Source: Elgaria multicarinata webbii (taxonomy: Eukaryota > Chordata > Lepidosauria > Squamata > Anguidae). From it: a stretch of DNA of 64,000 nt. The stretch lies in assembly GCF_023053635.1 (NCBI RefSeq), contig NC_086185.1, positions 5,179,001-5,243,000 of the forward strand, written 5' to 3'. The notes under the pieces are model-generated. The model saw nothing but the letters and a program-made list of their open reading frames with translations. It searched no databases and had not been told where the DNA came from. Shown here piece by piece: positions 55,151 through 64,000 of the stretch (its first letter is position 1; every line of letters begins with the position of its first letter). The position numbers and the translations under genes were made by a program.

Positions 55151-55626
55151 ACCAGTTGCCTGACCCCATTGTGCATTCGGGATGAGACGCCAGATGGGCC
55201 ATGGGTGCCCAGTGAGAGTTTGCATCTCTTTTTGTTTCTTTAGTCCACGAGCTGCAATTTGTGCAGATTTGCAGCTGGGAATATTTATGGAAATTACGGC
55301 CATCAATAGCACAATTCGCATAAAAATGCAGGCGCAGAAGTCCATTTATGCCTGTTGTTTTACACAAATCGCGCTATTCCCGCATGGGATTTTGCACAAA
55401 TTGCGATTTCCGTAAGTATTCCCACCTGTGAATATGTGCACATTGCAGTTTGAGCAAAAACAGGATTTGAACCAAAAATTAAAAAGCAGGAAACTGTGAG
55501 CTTGCCTGAGTCCACGCGCCCTAAGTCGAGCCAGCTCAGGGATCCGCGAACTGGCAAAAATCCACTGAGCTCCACCCCCAAAATGGATTCCTCCGACATC
55601 CCTACCTGCTGCTGAGTTAGTGTAAA

Positions 55627-55840
55627 TTAGGAACATAGGAAGTTGCCCTATAGCGAGTGAGACCATGCGTCCATCTAGCTCAAAACCGTAGACACTGACT
55701 GGCAACAGCAGCTGCTGCTGTTCAGGTTTTCAGGCCAGTTTTTCCAGCCTTATCTGGAGATGCCATGGGGGATTGAACTTGGGACCATCTGCATGCGAAG
55801 TGGAGGTCTAGCACTGAGCCACGTCCCCTGCTCAGCCACA
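55627..55840 (-). mobile_element. Second tRNA-derived SINE family
   Basis: Reverse copy from TAGGAACATAGGAAGTTGCC to GGAGGTCTAGCACTGAGCCA, including GGGATTGAACTTGGGACC (B box on the minus strand). Confidence 0.68.
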
Positions 55841-56339
55841 GCAGAGAGGAGACCAACCTTGCCCCTCCCTATCTCGCTCTTAGATACCGAAGTTTCATTT
55901 TTTAAAATATGGAAATCCCCATGTTTGCAACATCAGTGTTCCAAATCCACGCGGGGATTCCCTCTGCCCCCGCCAGCATCAGATATTTCTCAGTGGAAAG
56001 CTCTCGAAGGGCTTACAGGTCTTCTGGAATAGGAAGAGAGGCAAATCAATGCCCATATGCTGCCTGGGTGGGTCACTGACCTTCCTGCAGTTCCTCCTGT
56101 TTCCATTTAGCTGAAATGTACGCTTTCCGGGGAGGAGAAAGCATTTCATACAGAAGCCATGGGGCCTTCTGGTCCTGAACCAGATCTGAGAAGAGAATGG
56201 CTGGAAGCTTGAGACACAGCCAACAGCAGCGAAGGTGACACATGTGCTGGTGGGTGGGATCGGGTCCCTATTACCTAGGCCTTTTATCATCCTTAAATGG
56301 TTTTGCCTGCTGCTGATTGCCTTATTCTGACTTGCACTC

Positions 56340-56432
56340 TTGGGCTGCAATCCTATGCACACTTACCTGGGAGAAAGCCCCATTGAACTCAGTGGGTCTT
56401 GTGTCTGATTAGACACTCATGGGATTGCCCTG
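56340..56432. repeat. AGTAAGCCCCATTG-type short repeat
   Basis: GCTGCAATCCTATGCACACT, AAAGCCCCATTGAACTCAGT and CATGGGATTGC, a palindromic unit. Confidence 0.65.
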
Positions 56433-56929
56433 GTAGTGAGGGTGTGTGTGTGTGCCATGTTGTAGTGAAACCAGGGCCCACATTTTTTTATTAAGCAGGG
56501 ACACGGTCGTCTCCCCAACCCAATTCCAAATTCCCTGTTCCTCCGAGCTTAGCTGCAATCCTCAAAATAGCTGGCGCAGAGGGCAGGGAAGAAATTAATT
56601 TCCACGGCGATAATATATTGGCCTTTGTTGTAACGTCAAGCGTTTGGGGATGGCCTGGTCTTGAATGAGCAATGAGGTGAAATTAACTTGTTGAAAAAGA
56701 TCGATGGGGCTGCTTGCAATTTTGGACCCTTCTTGGGGTGCGTGGTTTTGAGGATTGCCATGATGAAGTCCTGCACTTCCAAATCTATAAAATCTCTCTG
56801 TGTGTTTGAAGGATCTTATATTGTTCATCTGTGTTGGTTAGCATCTGTTTTATAAGGCACCCTGGGACTCCCACAACTGAAGGGAAGGATGGAAACCTTC
56901 TGAATAAATACGCAGTGCATTAAGCTGGT

Positions 56930-57240
56930 CCAAATGCTGTCCGTGTGAGAATCCCATTCATCTCGGTGCTTAACGAATGCCATTTTGGCCCTGGACAGCT
57001 GTTGATTAGGATCTCTCTTCCTGGAGAATCTGTCTTGCTGATCTCATCGCGATAGCCCGTCCTAATGCACGGAGATTAGTGGAGCTTTTGGATCTGATCC
57101 CGGTATAATATTAGGAATCTGGTTGCATTAGGGAGGATTAGATTGCCGTGTTGCTCTGCTGGGGCCCCTGGATGTGAGCAGTCCTGAACTGCCTCTGGAG
57201 ACGAGAACTGCTTGCAAGCGGAGCTGCGTTGTCTGACGGC
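56930..57240. promoter_or_regulatory. Candidate conserved element with repeated GATTA/TAATC motifs
   Basis: Non-repetitive DNA with at least five GATTA or TAATC-type sites (TTGATTAGG, GAGATTAGTGG, GGAGGATTAG and others), the core bound by bicoid-class factors such as OTX, PITX and GSC. It lies about 9.5 kb downstream of the CpG-island exon, so possibly an intronic enhancer. Confidence 0.35.
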
Positions 57241-57837
57241 TCGGTGAAAATGAGCACCTAGGGTGTGCTTGATGTGGCAGCATTAGGATTCACACAGATA
57301 CACACAGATCTTTGCTGGGTAGCCTCACTGCAGCCTCCTTGCTTCTTGCTTTTTCTCTTGCACCCTTTGAAATTAACCTTGGATATTAGCACCAAATCAA
57401 AACCAGGAGGGCTGGCAGAGGCAGCAGCAAGGCGTGGAACGTCCATTGGGGGGGCGTGCAGGAGTGGGAATTGGATCCACTACGCATTTCGTTCCCCAGA
57501 TTGGAAGAGGCACAAGCGATTAACTCCCGGTTCAAACAAACACGTGGGAAAATGCTGGAGCCGCAGCGGCGGCAACTGAAGTGAATATTGCAGTTTGCAT
57601 CCTCGGAGACCGCTTATGACAGGCGGGGGGTAGCGATGAGATTTTGTTCCGAAGCGTGTCAGTTTTGGCAACGGAGCATTTGAGGTCATTTTTCCTGGAA
57701 GTGACACCCATTTTCTAACGATGTAGCATAAGTTGATGCAACTTAAGGTTTTGTGGGAACTGGGCCTTTAGCTTCAATTGACTACCTGTTTTTTGACTAC
57801 AGTAAAATGTTCCACAAAGACAAGAATGCCACCGTGT

Positions 57838-57925
57838 AGAATCATAGAACAGTAGCGTTGGAAGGGGCCTATAAGGCCATCGAGTCCAACCTCCTGCTCA
57901 ATGCAGGAATCCACTCTAAAATAAT
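57838..57925 (-). mobile_element. CR1 LINE, 3' terminal fragment
   Basis: AGAATCATAGAACAGTAGCG to AATCCACTCTAAAATAA; the last 88 bp of a minus-strand CR1. Confidence 0.8.
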
Positions 57926-57933
57926 GTAGGTGG

Positions 57934-57936
<3 letters not shown>

Positions 57937-57963
<27 letters not shown>
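57937..57963. repeat. (ATT)n microsatellite
   Basis: Nine units between a CR1 end and a palindromic repeat. Confidence 0.93.
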
Positions 57964-57964
<1 letters not shown>

Positions 57965-57965
57965 T

Positions 57966-58112
57966 CATGCAGCCTTCTCCAACCTGGTGCCCTCCACATA
58001 TGTTGGACTACAGTGCCCATCATCCTCAACCAGCATGGCCAGTGGCTGTGCTGGCTGGGGATTGTGGGAGTTGTAGTCCAAGACATTGGAGCTGGGCATA
58101 AAGTTGGGGAAA
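57966..58112. repeat. Palindromic ACTACAACTCCCAT-type repeat
   Basis: CCTTCTCCAACCTGGTGCCC ... TGTGGGAGTTGTAGTCCAAG ... AAGTTGGGGAA; both ends present. Confidence 0.75.
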
Positions 58113-58487
58113 TGCCACATCGATGTTTTTGTACATGACTCCACCTTTACTTCCTGCTGGAACCAGGAAATACCTCCTGCAAATGATCTAGCTGTGTTTT
58201 GTTTTTTAAATACTGTTTTTAAATACTTTAAATACTGTTCCTTTACTCTATTTTAATTTCTTTTGTTTACCTTGTAACTGATTTTAATTTCTTTTGCTCA
58301 CCTTGTAACTGTAGGCTGAAACACCCCCAGTGTGTATTTGAGTCCACTGGTTTTCTGGACCTCGTGGTCCAAACACAAAGGCCACAAAAATTGCTAGAAC
58401 ATATGTTGCTCTCCTAAGCTTTGATCTCGTAAATGGGTTTTTGGGGGAGTGGCAATGATAGCAACACCAGATCTTGTAAAAGGTGAC

Positions 58488-58784
58488 CCCGTTCAGAAGA
58501 CACCTTAAACCATGGCTTTAACCACAGTAGTTAGGCCAGAAAGCTAGGCTGTGTTCAGAAGACACCTTAAACCACGGCTTTAACCACAGTGGTTAAACTA
58601 GAAAGCCAGGCTGTGTTCTGAAGACACCTTAAACCACGGCTTTAACCACAGTGGTTAAGCCAGAAAGCCAGGCTGTGGTCAGAAGACACCTTAAACCATG
58701 GCTTTAACCACGTTGAATAAGGCTTTCTGGGTTAACCACCGTGGTTAAAGCCCTGGTTTAAGATGTCTTCTGAATGGGGCCTGT
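58488..58784. mobile_element. MITE carrying a tandem array of about 65-bp units
   Basis: Outer inverted ends CCCCGTTCAGAAGACACCTT and AAGATGTCTTCTGAATGGGG. Inside, a unit CAGAAGACACCTTAAACCAC GGCTTTAACCACAGTGGTTA plus GCCAGAAAGCCAGGCTGTGTT is repeated about 3.5 times before the closing reverse arm. Confidence 0.75.
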
Positions 58785-59847
58785 GTCTTCCTGGTTGTCT
58801 AAAGGTGATCCTTAATCATCATAGCTGAGTAGTTCCTACAATCTTTTCTGTCCCTCCATCCCCGCTCCAGGTACTGCTGAAGAGGTGTCTGGTCCCTAGC
58901 ACAGGTAATACAGTAACCAGGGCCCCTAGCAACTCATTTAGTGGTAGCATGATTCCTTTTTCTTTCTTTTTTTTGCTACTCCTCGCGAGTTTATCGCTCA
59001 AGCGTGAAGCACCTCTTTAAAAAATGTACGAGGGAACAGCTGGGCTTCACGCTTAAAATCTTCACAGCCTACCATGTTTGGGGGAATGTTGCTAACAAAT
59101 GTTCAGGCTAAACTGTGGCAGACGCTGCTTGATCCTGCAAATTGGGAAGGGAAACAATGGCAGCTAACAAGTTTGAGACATCTGAATTGCCTCCTTATTA
59201 ATAGTTTAAAGAGGGAAAGCAGCATCACACAGCCTCCGTTGGCATACTGAGCTTTTGCAGGATTTAATGTTTCATAAATGTTTCAGAAGTTTTATAAAGC
59301 CGGTTAGAAGCTCAAATCTTCAGGCACATTCAGACTTTGCAGACCCAGATTTCTTCAGGCACATTCAGACTTTGCAAACTAGAACTCCTATCATCGCCGG
59401 ACAGTATATCCATTGGGAGAGGAAGCATGGTGCAGTGGTCAGAGCAGAGATGGGGGTACATTTTTTTTCCCTGTGGACGGCTGCATTCCTTTGAGAAGTA
59501 ATCGGCTGAGGAAGCCCACATAGCGGTGGTGGGTAAGGCCAGAGCCAAAAATTGGTGGGGCATCCCATTCCTCCCCCCCCCCCCGACTCCCTGCAGTCTG
59601 CACCTCCTCCCACACATGTGACAAAAACGGGGAGGGCTTTTTAAAAAAACAAAAACACATTGTGTCTGTAGCTGCTTGCAAACAAGCTAATGTTTATCCT
59701 TCTGGTGTTCTGTAGCAGTTCTGGGTGCCATTTTGTTTGGAGAAAATATTTTTTGGTTGCCATGAATTTGTGTGTGTGTGAGAGAGAGCACATGGGGGGG
59801 GGGGGCTGGAAGGGCCACAGACCCCATGTTCCTCATCCCTGTTTTAT

Positions 59848-60055
59848 ATGAACACAGACAGCTGCCTAACCTTGAGTCAGACCGTTGGACTTGGTAGCCC
59901 AGGATTGTCTACTCCTCACACTGAGTGACTTTCCAGGGTCTCGGGCAGAATGAAGACTTTCTCACCAGCTGTCGTTAGAAGATCGCACAGACAGACCCTT
60001 AGACCTTGCACAGGCCCAGCGCATGCTCCACCATGGAGCCATGTTGTGCCTCCTT
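59848..60055 (-). mobile_element. Second tRNA-derived SINE family
   Basis: Reverse copy: ATATGAACACAGACAGCTGC, TTGAGTCAGACCGTTGGACT and TGCACAGGCCCAGCGCATGC. Confidence 0.6.
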
Positions 60056-60112
60056 TTTGCTCTTAGCTCCATTCTTCAACATCTATAGGGCTTCAGCCCA
60101 TGGCTTTGACCC

Positions 60113-60385
60113 TAAAAGCCACCAATTTGGATGCCTTTAAAAGGGAGTTGGCTAAATTCCTGGAGGAGAAGGCTATCCATGGCTACTAGCCCTGACGGTT
60201 GTGCCCTATCTCCAGTATTCGAGGCAGTGAGCCTGTGTGCACTAGTTGCTGGGGAACATGGGTGGTAGGGTGCTGTTGCAGTGTGTCCTGCTTTGTGGGT
60301 CCCTGGTTGACGGCTGGTTGGCCACTGTGTGAACAGAGTGCTGGACTAGATGGACCCTAGGTCTTCTTATATTCTTAGAGATTCT
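60113..60385 (+). mobile_element. CR1-like LINE, 3' end
   Basis: Starts at the CACCAATTTGGATGCCTTTA part of the ORF2 end and runs through the UTR to GGACCCTAGGTCTTCTTAT. 5' truncated. Confidence 0.75.
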
Positions 60386-60945
60386 TATTCCTTGTAGAAT
60401 GGTACAAAAACATGTTGTCGCACCAGCAAAGAACATGGAACCTTTGCTTGTTTGTTTTTTCCCAAGGTTGGGTGCTTCTTGGGAAGGCCAGGTTAACCTA
60501 CGTGTCCTTTTCAGAGCAATCTTCCTTTAAGGAAGCACAACCTCCCTGAAAGAGCCGATGAACTTAAGTAAGGCTATTTATGTACTGGATTTAATGGTAA
60601 GCAATAAAGACGCTTTGGGTTTTGCTCTGGTCCCAAAGGAAGGTCTTGTTTTCTCCAGCCCGACGAACAAGGCGCTTCTCGGCTCCATTAGCTTGATGGT
60701 TTTGCTGATAAAAAGTGCAGACTGACAAGGAAGCAGGCCATGCCCAAAGCCCACAAATAGCCTTAGCCGACCTTGAGGCCATGCGAGTGTCTTTGGCCGC
60801 AGCTCCTGACAAAAGAACTTCACAATACGTCCAAGGAGACAGAGACCCAACTGGAAGGATGCTCCTTTTTTCTCCTGTCTTTATTTCCAAATTTTCATTT
60901 GGGGGGGGGGAACAGAAGAAAAAGAAAGATGAAGATGAAGAAGAA

Positions 60946-60946
60946 A

Positions 60947-60979
<33 letters not shown>
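60946..60979. repeat. (GAT)n microsatellite
   Basis: Eleven units after an A/G-rich run. Confidence 0.95.
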
Positions 60980-60980
<1 letters not shown>

Positions 60981-61252
60981 GGTACAGAAAGGAAGCAATT
61001 TCTCCCCTTTCTGTTTATAACACAGCGAAGCAGAGATCAAAACGTTTCTTCTTCTTTTTTCCCATCCTCAATCCCAGTTGCCAGGAGTTCCTCTTTCTAC
61101 ACGCTTCCTCCTTTTATGAGCCTAAACATATTTCTGTGAAATCCTTCCCAGTGTCCCCAGTCATTCAGAAAAAGGGTAGCAAGAGAAAGAACTTGCACCT
61201 TCCGTTATGTCACCTCCCTTCCCCATGTAATATCTGAATCAATTGGAAGTTT

Positions 61253-61256
<4 letters not shown>

Positions 61257-61286
<30 letters not shown>
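61257..61286. repeat. (TC)n microsatellite
   Basis: About 15 units. Confidence 0.93.
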
Positions 61287-61289
<3 letters not shown>

Positions 61290-61389
61290 GATACATCACT
61301 GCTGATCAGCTGTTTTAATGGAAAGGGGATTCTGTGGCACGCATGGCCAAGAACGGGAAAAGATGATGAGACAATACAATCCCCACTTA

Positions 61390-61625
61390 GGCATTTGTTT
61401 CTTTATGTCCTGTCTATTTTCCTCTTGCAAGGAGCTCAGTGTGGCTTACGTCTTCCTCCTCCTCTCCATGTTTATCCTTACAACAGCCCTGTGAGGTAGG
61501 TTAGGCTGAGAGTCTGACTGGCCCAAAGTCACCCACTGAGCTTCTATGGTCAAGTGCATCACTTGAACCTGGATCTCCGGAGTCCCATTCCGACACTCTA
61601 ACCACTCCACAACACTGCCTCTCCG
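61390..61625 (-). mobile_element. tRNA-derived SINE
   Basis: Minus strand: CCTCACAGGGCTGTTGTAAG body and a head complementary to ACTTGAACCTGGATCTCCGG and CACTCTAACCACTCCACAAC. Confidence 0.75.
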
Positions 61626-61744
61626 CCACTTGGGGATTCACGTCAGAGGGAAAAGAGAATCTCAAAAGATGCAGTCCTCTGGCATGGGGGGCTCCACAGC
61701 TGTGTAGCCCAGCAGTGATCTTTCAAACAAGGAAAATGAGGCTC

Positions 61745-61862
61745 AATCTCCTTTTCCCCAACCTGCTGCCCACCAGATGTTTTTGACTCTGTCTACCATC
61801 ATCGCTGACCATTGGCCATGCTATCTGGGGCTGATTCGGGTTGTAGTCAGAAGGCTGGGCTG
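61745..61862. repeat. Palindromic ACTACAACTCCCAT-type repeat, diverged
   Basis: CCCCAACCTGCTGCCCACCA and GATTCGGGTTGTAGTCAGAA. Confidence 0.6.
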
Positions 61863-62769
61863 GATGGATCATGAATCCATCCAGCCCAATGCTCCAGGCC
61901 TGAGTGGCAGCCATCTTGGGCAAATACGGGTCTTTCTTAGCCCTAGAGACTGATCCTGGGACTAGAAAAGGGCGAAGAAGTAGTTTTCACAATCAAGGCT
62001 GCATTTTGGGAACGAGAACACAAGTTTTGGAAATGGCAAAATTTTCCCGGAAGAAACACTCTTACTTGCCTTTGGTATCGCAAATGGGACACCTTTGCAT
62101 GATTCGTGGACGCAAACAAACTCTTCCTAGCCGAGGCTGCATCCATGCAAAGCACACGCTCTACGGCCGGGCTCCCTGCCCCGCTCAATTCTCTTCCCCT
62201 TCGTTTGAGCATTCATGTTGCAGCAAGAAGTTCCCCTGCGATATGTGAGCAGGGTTTGGCTTCTCCCCTTTGGAGGAGAGATCACCGGATAATTATGGCG
62301 TGTCTCTAACGTTTGATTTATGTAGGCATGCACAAGAGGAGGAACAAAGGTGCGGGCAAACAGCTTAATCGCTTCTGCAAGCAGCGGATCCCCAGCTCCG
62401 TGTCTACTCCCAAGGGAAAGGCGCTCCCCGCATGCTTTCAGCCTTCATCTAACTCAGCCTCTCCTTAAGTGTCTTTCTGTTTCAAGCTGCTTTTCTTTTT
62501 GCATGTACCTTCAGAACGACTCTTAGCTGCAGGAGGTGGAAAACATAAACCGATGATTCATCTGCTCCCAGATGATTTCTTCTTTGGAAGAGGTTCAAAC
62601 AATGAGCCCCTCCTGTTAAAGAAACATTTCCCTGGCCAATCCTAGACCATCATATGCAGTTGCCCTAACAAGGTATAGCTAGCCTGAGCAATCAATGGGT
62701 AGCAGTAGATCCTGCCGTTACATGATTTATCTGTGGTGTATGCGCTCTTTGTCCACGTACCTACAGCCG
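61863..62769. other. Presumed intron, unique sequence
   Basis: No repeat recognised from about 61900 to 62760. Frames at 61904-62333 lack splice support, though the sequence is balanced in composition and could hide a conserved element. Confidence 0.35.
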
Positions 62770-62885
62770 CACCCTTAAGAAGAATCCCAAAAAGCCTGGT
62801 GGCACCCGAAATACTTGCAAGTTTATTCTGGCAGAAACGTTCATAGATACCGTCCACTTCATTAAATGCATGAAGGCTGAGTCTC
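62770..62885 (-). repeat. Old copy of an amniote repeat ending in an AATAAA...AGGTGCCAC-type tail
   Basis: On the minus strand: ATGAAGTGGACGGTATCTAT, then GAACGTTTCTGCCAGAATAA, then a GGTGCCACCAGGCTTTT-like end. I recall this arrangement (TGAAGAAGTGGG...CCCACGAAAGCTTATG...AATAAA...AAGGTGCCAC) as a repeat widespread in turtles and lizards whose core also resembles a hammerhead. Here it is diverged. Assignment is from memory only. Confidence 0.45.
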
Positions 62886-63232
62886 GGATTGACAAATTCA
62901 GCATGCCGGTAGGGGAGAGACGTAAACTCTTGTCAGAGGGAATTGAAATGCAAAAATTACAGACAGTGACAATTCCCTTAACAGTTGCCATTCACAAAAC
63001 ATTGGGTGACAACACAGACGTCGTTGCAATGGTGAGCCAGTTGACATGCAGAGTGTGATAAAAAAACAACCCAGCAACAACAGTAGCGACATGTTATCCT
63101 GAAACAAATCGCAGGAAATAGAGTTCAAATTCAGCTGTTATTTCCTGCGGTTTGAACAAGGACAACTTGGGGTTTTCTTTAAAGTCACGCTACAGATTCA
63201 ACCCCGCAACAGAGGCACATGGCTGCCCTTCT

Positions 63233-63366
63233 GGAACCCAGTTCTAACAGTTTCCACCTCCACCAGGACCAGGTCTTTTGCAAAGCTGATGGATTTTAAA
63301 TGCCTGTTCAAATCCAAGCCACATTCAAATACTTTGCATCACAGCAAGCACAGCTCACCACGGGGG
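63233..63366. repeat. Unnamed repeat shared with 43.7 kb, copy 2
   Basis: GTTTCCACCTCCACCAGGAC, GTCTTTTGCAAAGCTGATGG and AGCAAGCACAGCTCACCACG parallel the first copy. Confidence 0.5.
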
Positions 63367-63560
63367 CCGGGTTCGCATGATCACAGCTGGCAAAATAAGC
63401 CACGGTCAGTTACTTCACTTGCTGCGTGTGCCGGTTATGTGCTGGGCGGGGGGGGGGGTAGCATTGTTACCCTCCACAACGTGGCTTGTCTTGGGAACCC
63501 AGCCAGAATGGCTTGTTGCCATGGGTAACGGGCCACCCAGAATCCATGGGCTGTTGTAGG
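63360..63560. repeat. MITE-like repeat, unnamed
   Basis: GGGCCGGGTTCGCATGATCA ... GGGTAACGGGCCACCCAGAA; contains AAGCCACGG / CAACGTGGCTTG and a (G)10 run. Confidence 0.4.
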
Positions 63561-63852
63561 GTTGTGGGTGACCTGTTAATTTAGGTGATCTTTGAGGTCC
63601 TTTCCAGTTCTTATGATTCAAGCCAGCAACAAAGGTAGAGCCTGAGAATGGAGAAGCCAAAATAATTTGGCCTTTCATTGTTCCTGTTGTTGTTCTTTTG
63701 TGTGTTTTTATAAATGGTGCGTCAGCAATGAAACCCTGTGGCCCGTCTTATTTTGGAGCCATTTTCTTATCTCCTCCAAGCTGCTGTGAAACATTTGTTT
63801 TACAGGGTGTGGGTCTCAACAGAAACAACTTCATTGGAAAAACACACAAGTA

Positions 63853-64000
63853 GGGTGACCCTATGAAAAGGGGCAGGGCGCCTGTATCTTTAACAGTTGC
63901 ATTGAAAACGGAATTTCAGCAGGTGTCATTTGTATATATGGAGAATGTGGTGAAATTCCCTCTTCATCACAACAGTTAAAGCTGCAGGTGCCCTGCCCTC
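63853..64000. mobile_element. TA-flanked MITE (GGGTGACC family), cut by the window end
   Basis: TA at 63851-63852, then GGGTGACCCTATGAAAAGGG and GCGCCTGTATCTTTAACAGT; continues past the window. Confidence 0.82.

Noticed and set aside
60946-60979. Poly-Asp or poly-Met coding repeat
   Set aside because: A plain (GAT)n microsatellite in non-coding DNA.
61904-62248. 114-codon plus-strand frame in unique DNA
   Set aside because: No splice-bounded structure and no recognisable domain; an overlapping minus frame is equally long.
1-64000. Endogenous retrovirus or LTR element
   Set aside because: No LTR pair, primer-binding site, or gag, pol or env-like frame was recognised on either strand.
1-64000. 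CRISPR array or other prokaryotic system
   Set aside because: The repeats are microsatellites and eukaryotic transposons; introns, CpG island and SINEs show vertebrate DNA.

Overview
The window is vertebrate nuclear DNA, almost certainly from a squamate reptile and most likely a lizard. The evidence is the mix of interspersed repeats. There are many 5'-truncated CR1 and L2-type LINE tails, a BovB (RTE) LINE end, a Sauria-type SINE, two other tRNA-derived SINE families, many short palindromic DNA-transposon derivatives, and dense perfect microsatellites. No bacterial gene, tRNA gene, rRNA gene, CRISPR array or recognisable retrovirus or LTR element was seen. I cannot resolve the genus.

Coding DNA is a very small part of the window. 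Two minus-strand exons (34854-34728 and 33870-33453) splice together in frame with good acceptor and donor sites. They encode the last 180 or so residues of a single-pass membrane protein: a basic juxtamembrane stretch, one hydrophobic helix and a Ser-rich acidic tail. I do not recognise the protein. On the plus strand a strong CpG island (about 46280-47620) holds a probable promoter and a short first coding exon (47406-47432, MLRRQINRF followed by GTAAGT). The rest of that gene is presumably beyond the window or in exons I could not identify.

Layout: 1-33 kb is intergenic, with LINE, SINE and MITE copies between AT-rich unique stretches that look like conserved non-coding elements. 33.4-34.9 kb holds the two exons, with a palindromic hAT-like element in the intron. 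35-36 kb is a GC-rich palindromic array. 37-46 kb is dense with repeats: BovB, a cluster of TA-flanked MITEs, an L2, a non-autonomous hAT-like element and a Penelope-like fragment. 46-48 kb is the CpG island. 48-64 kb would be intron or intergenic DNA downstream of it, again with repeats and possible enhancers.

The most unusual items are these: a 501-bp insertion with a perfect 14-bp target duplication, long inverted arms and a hammerhead-ribozyme-like motif (44475-44975, Penelope-like); a young-looking BovB tail with an uninterrupted C-terminal reading frame; five copies of one TA-flanked MITE, two of them abutting; three copies of one non-autonomous family of about 540-660 bp; a MITE interrupted by a SINE with a perfect 14-bp duplication; a CR1-like LINE inserted into an opposite-strand copy of the same family; a MITE containing a tandem array of about 65-bp units; and two repeat families I cannot name. 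Most element names rest on remembered family features and were not checked by a search.
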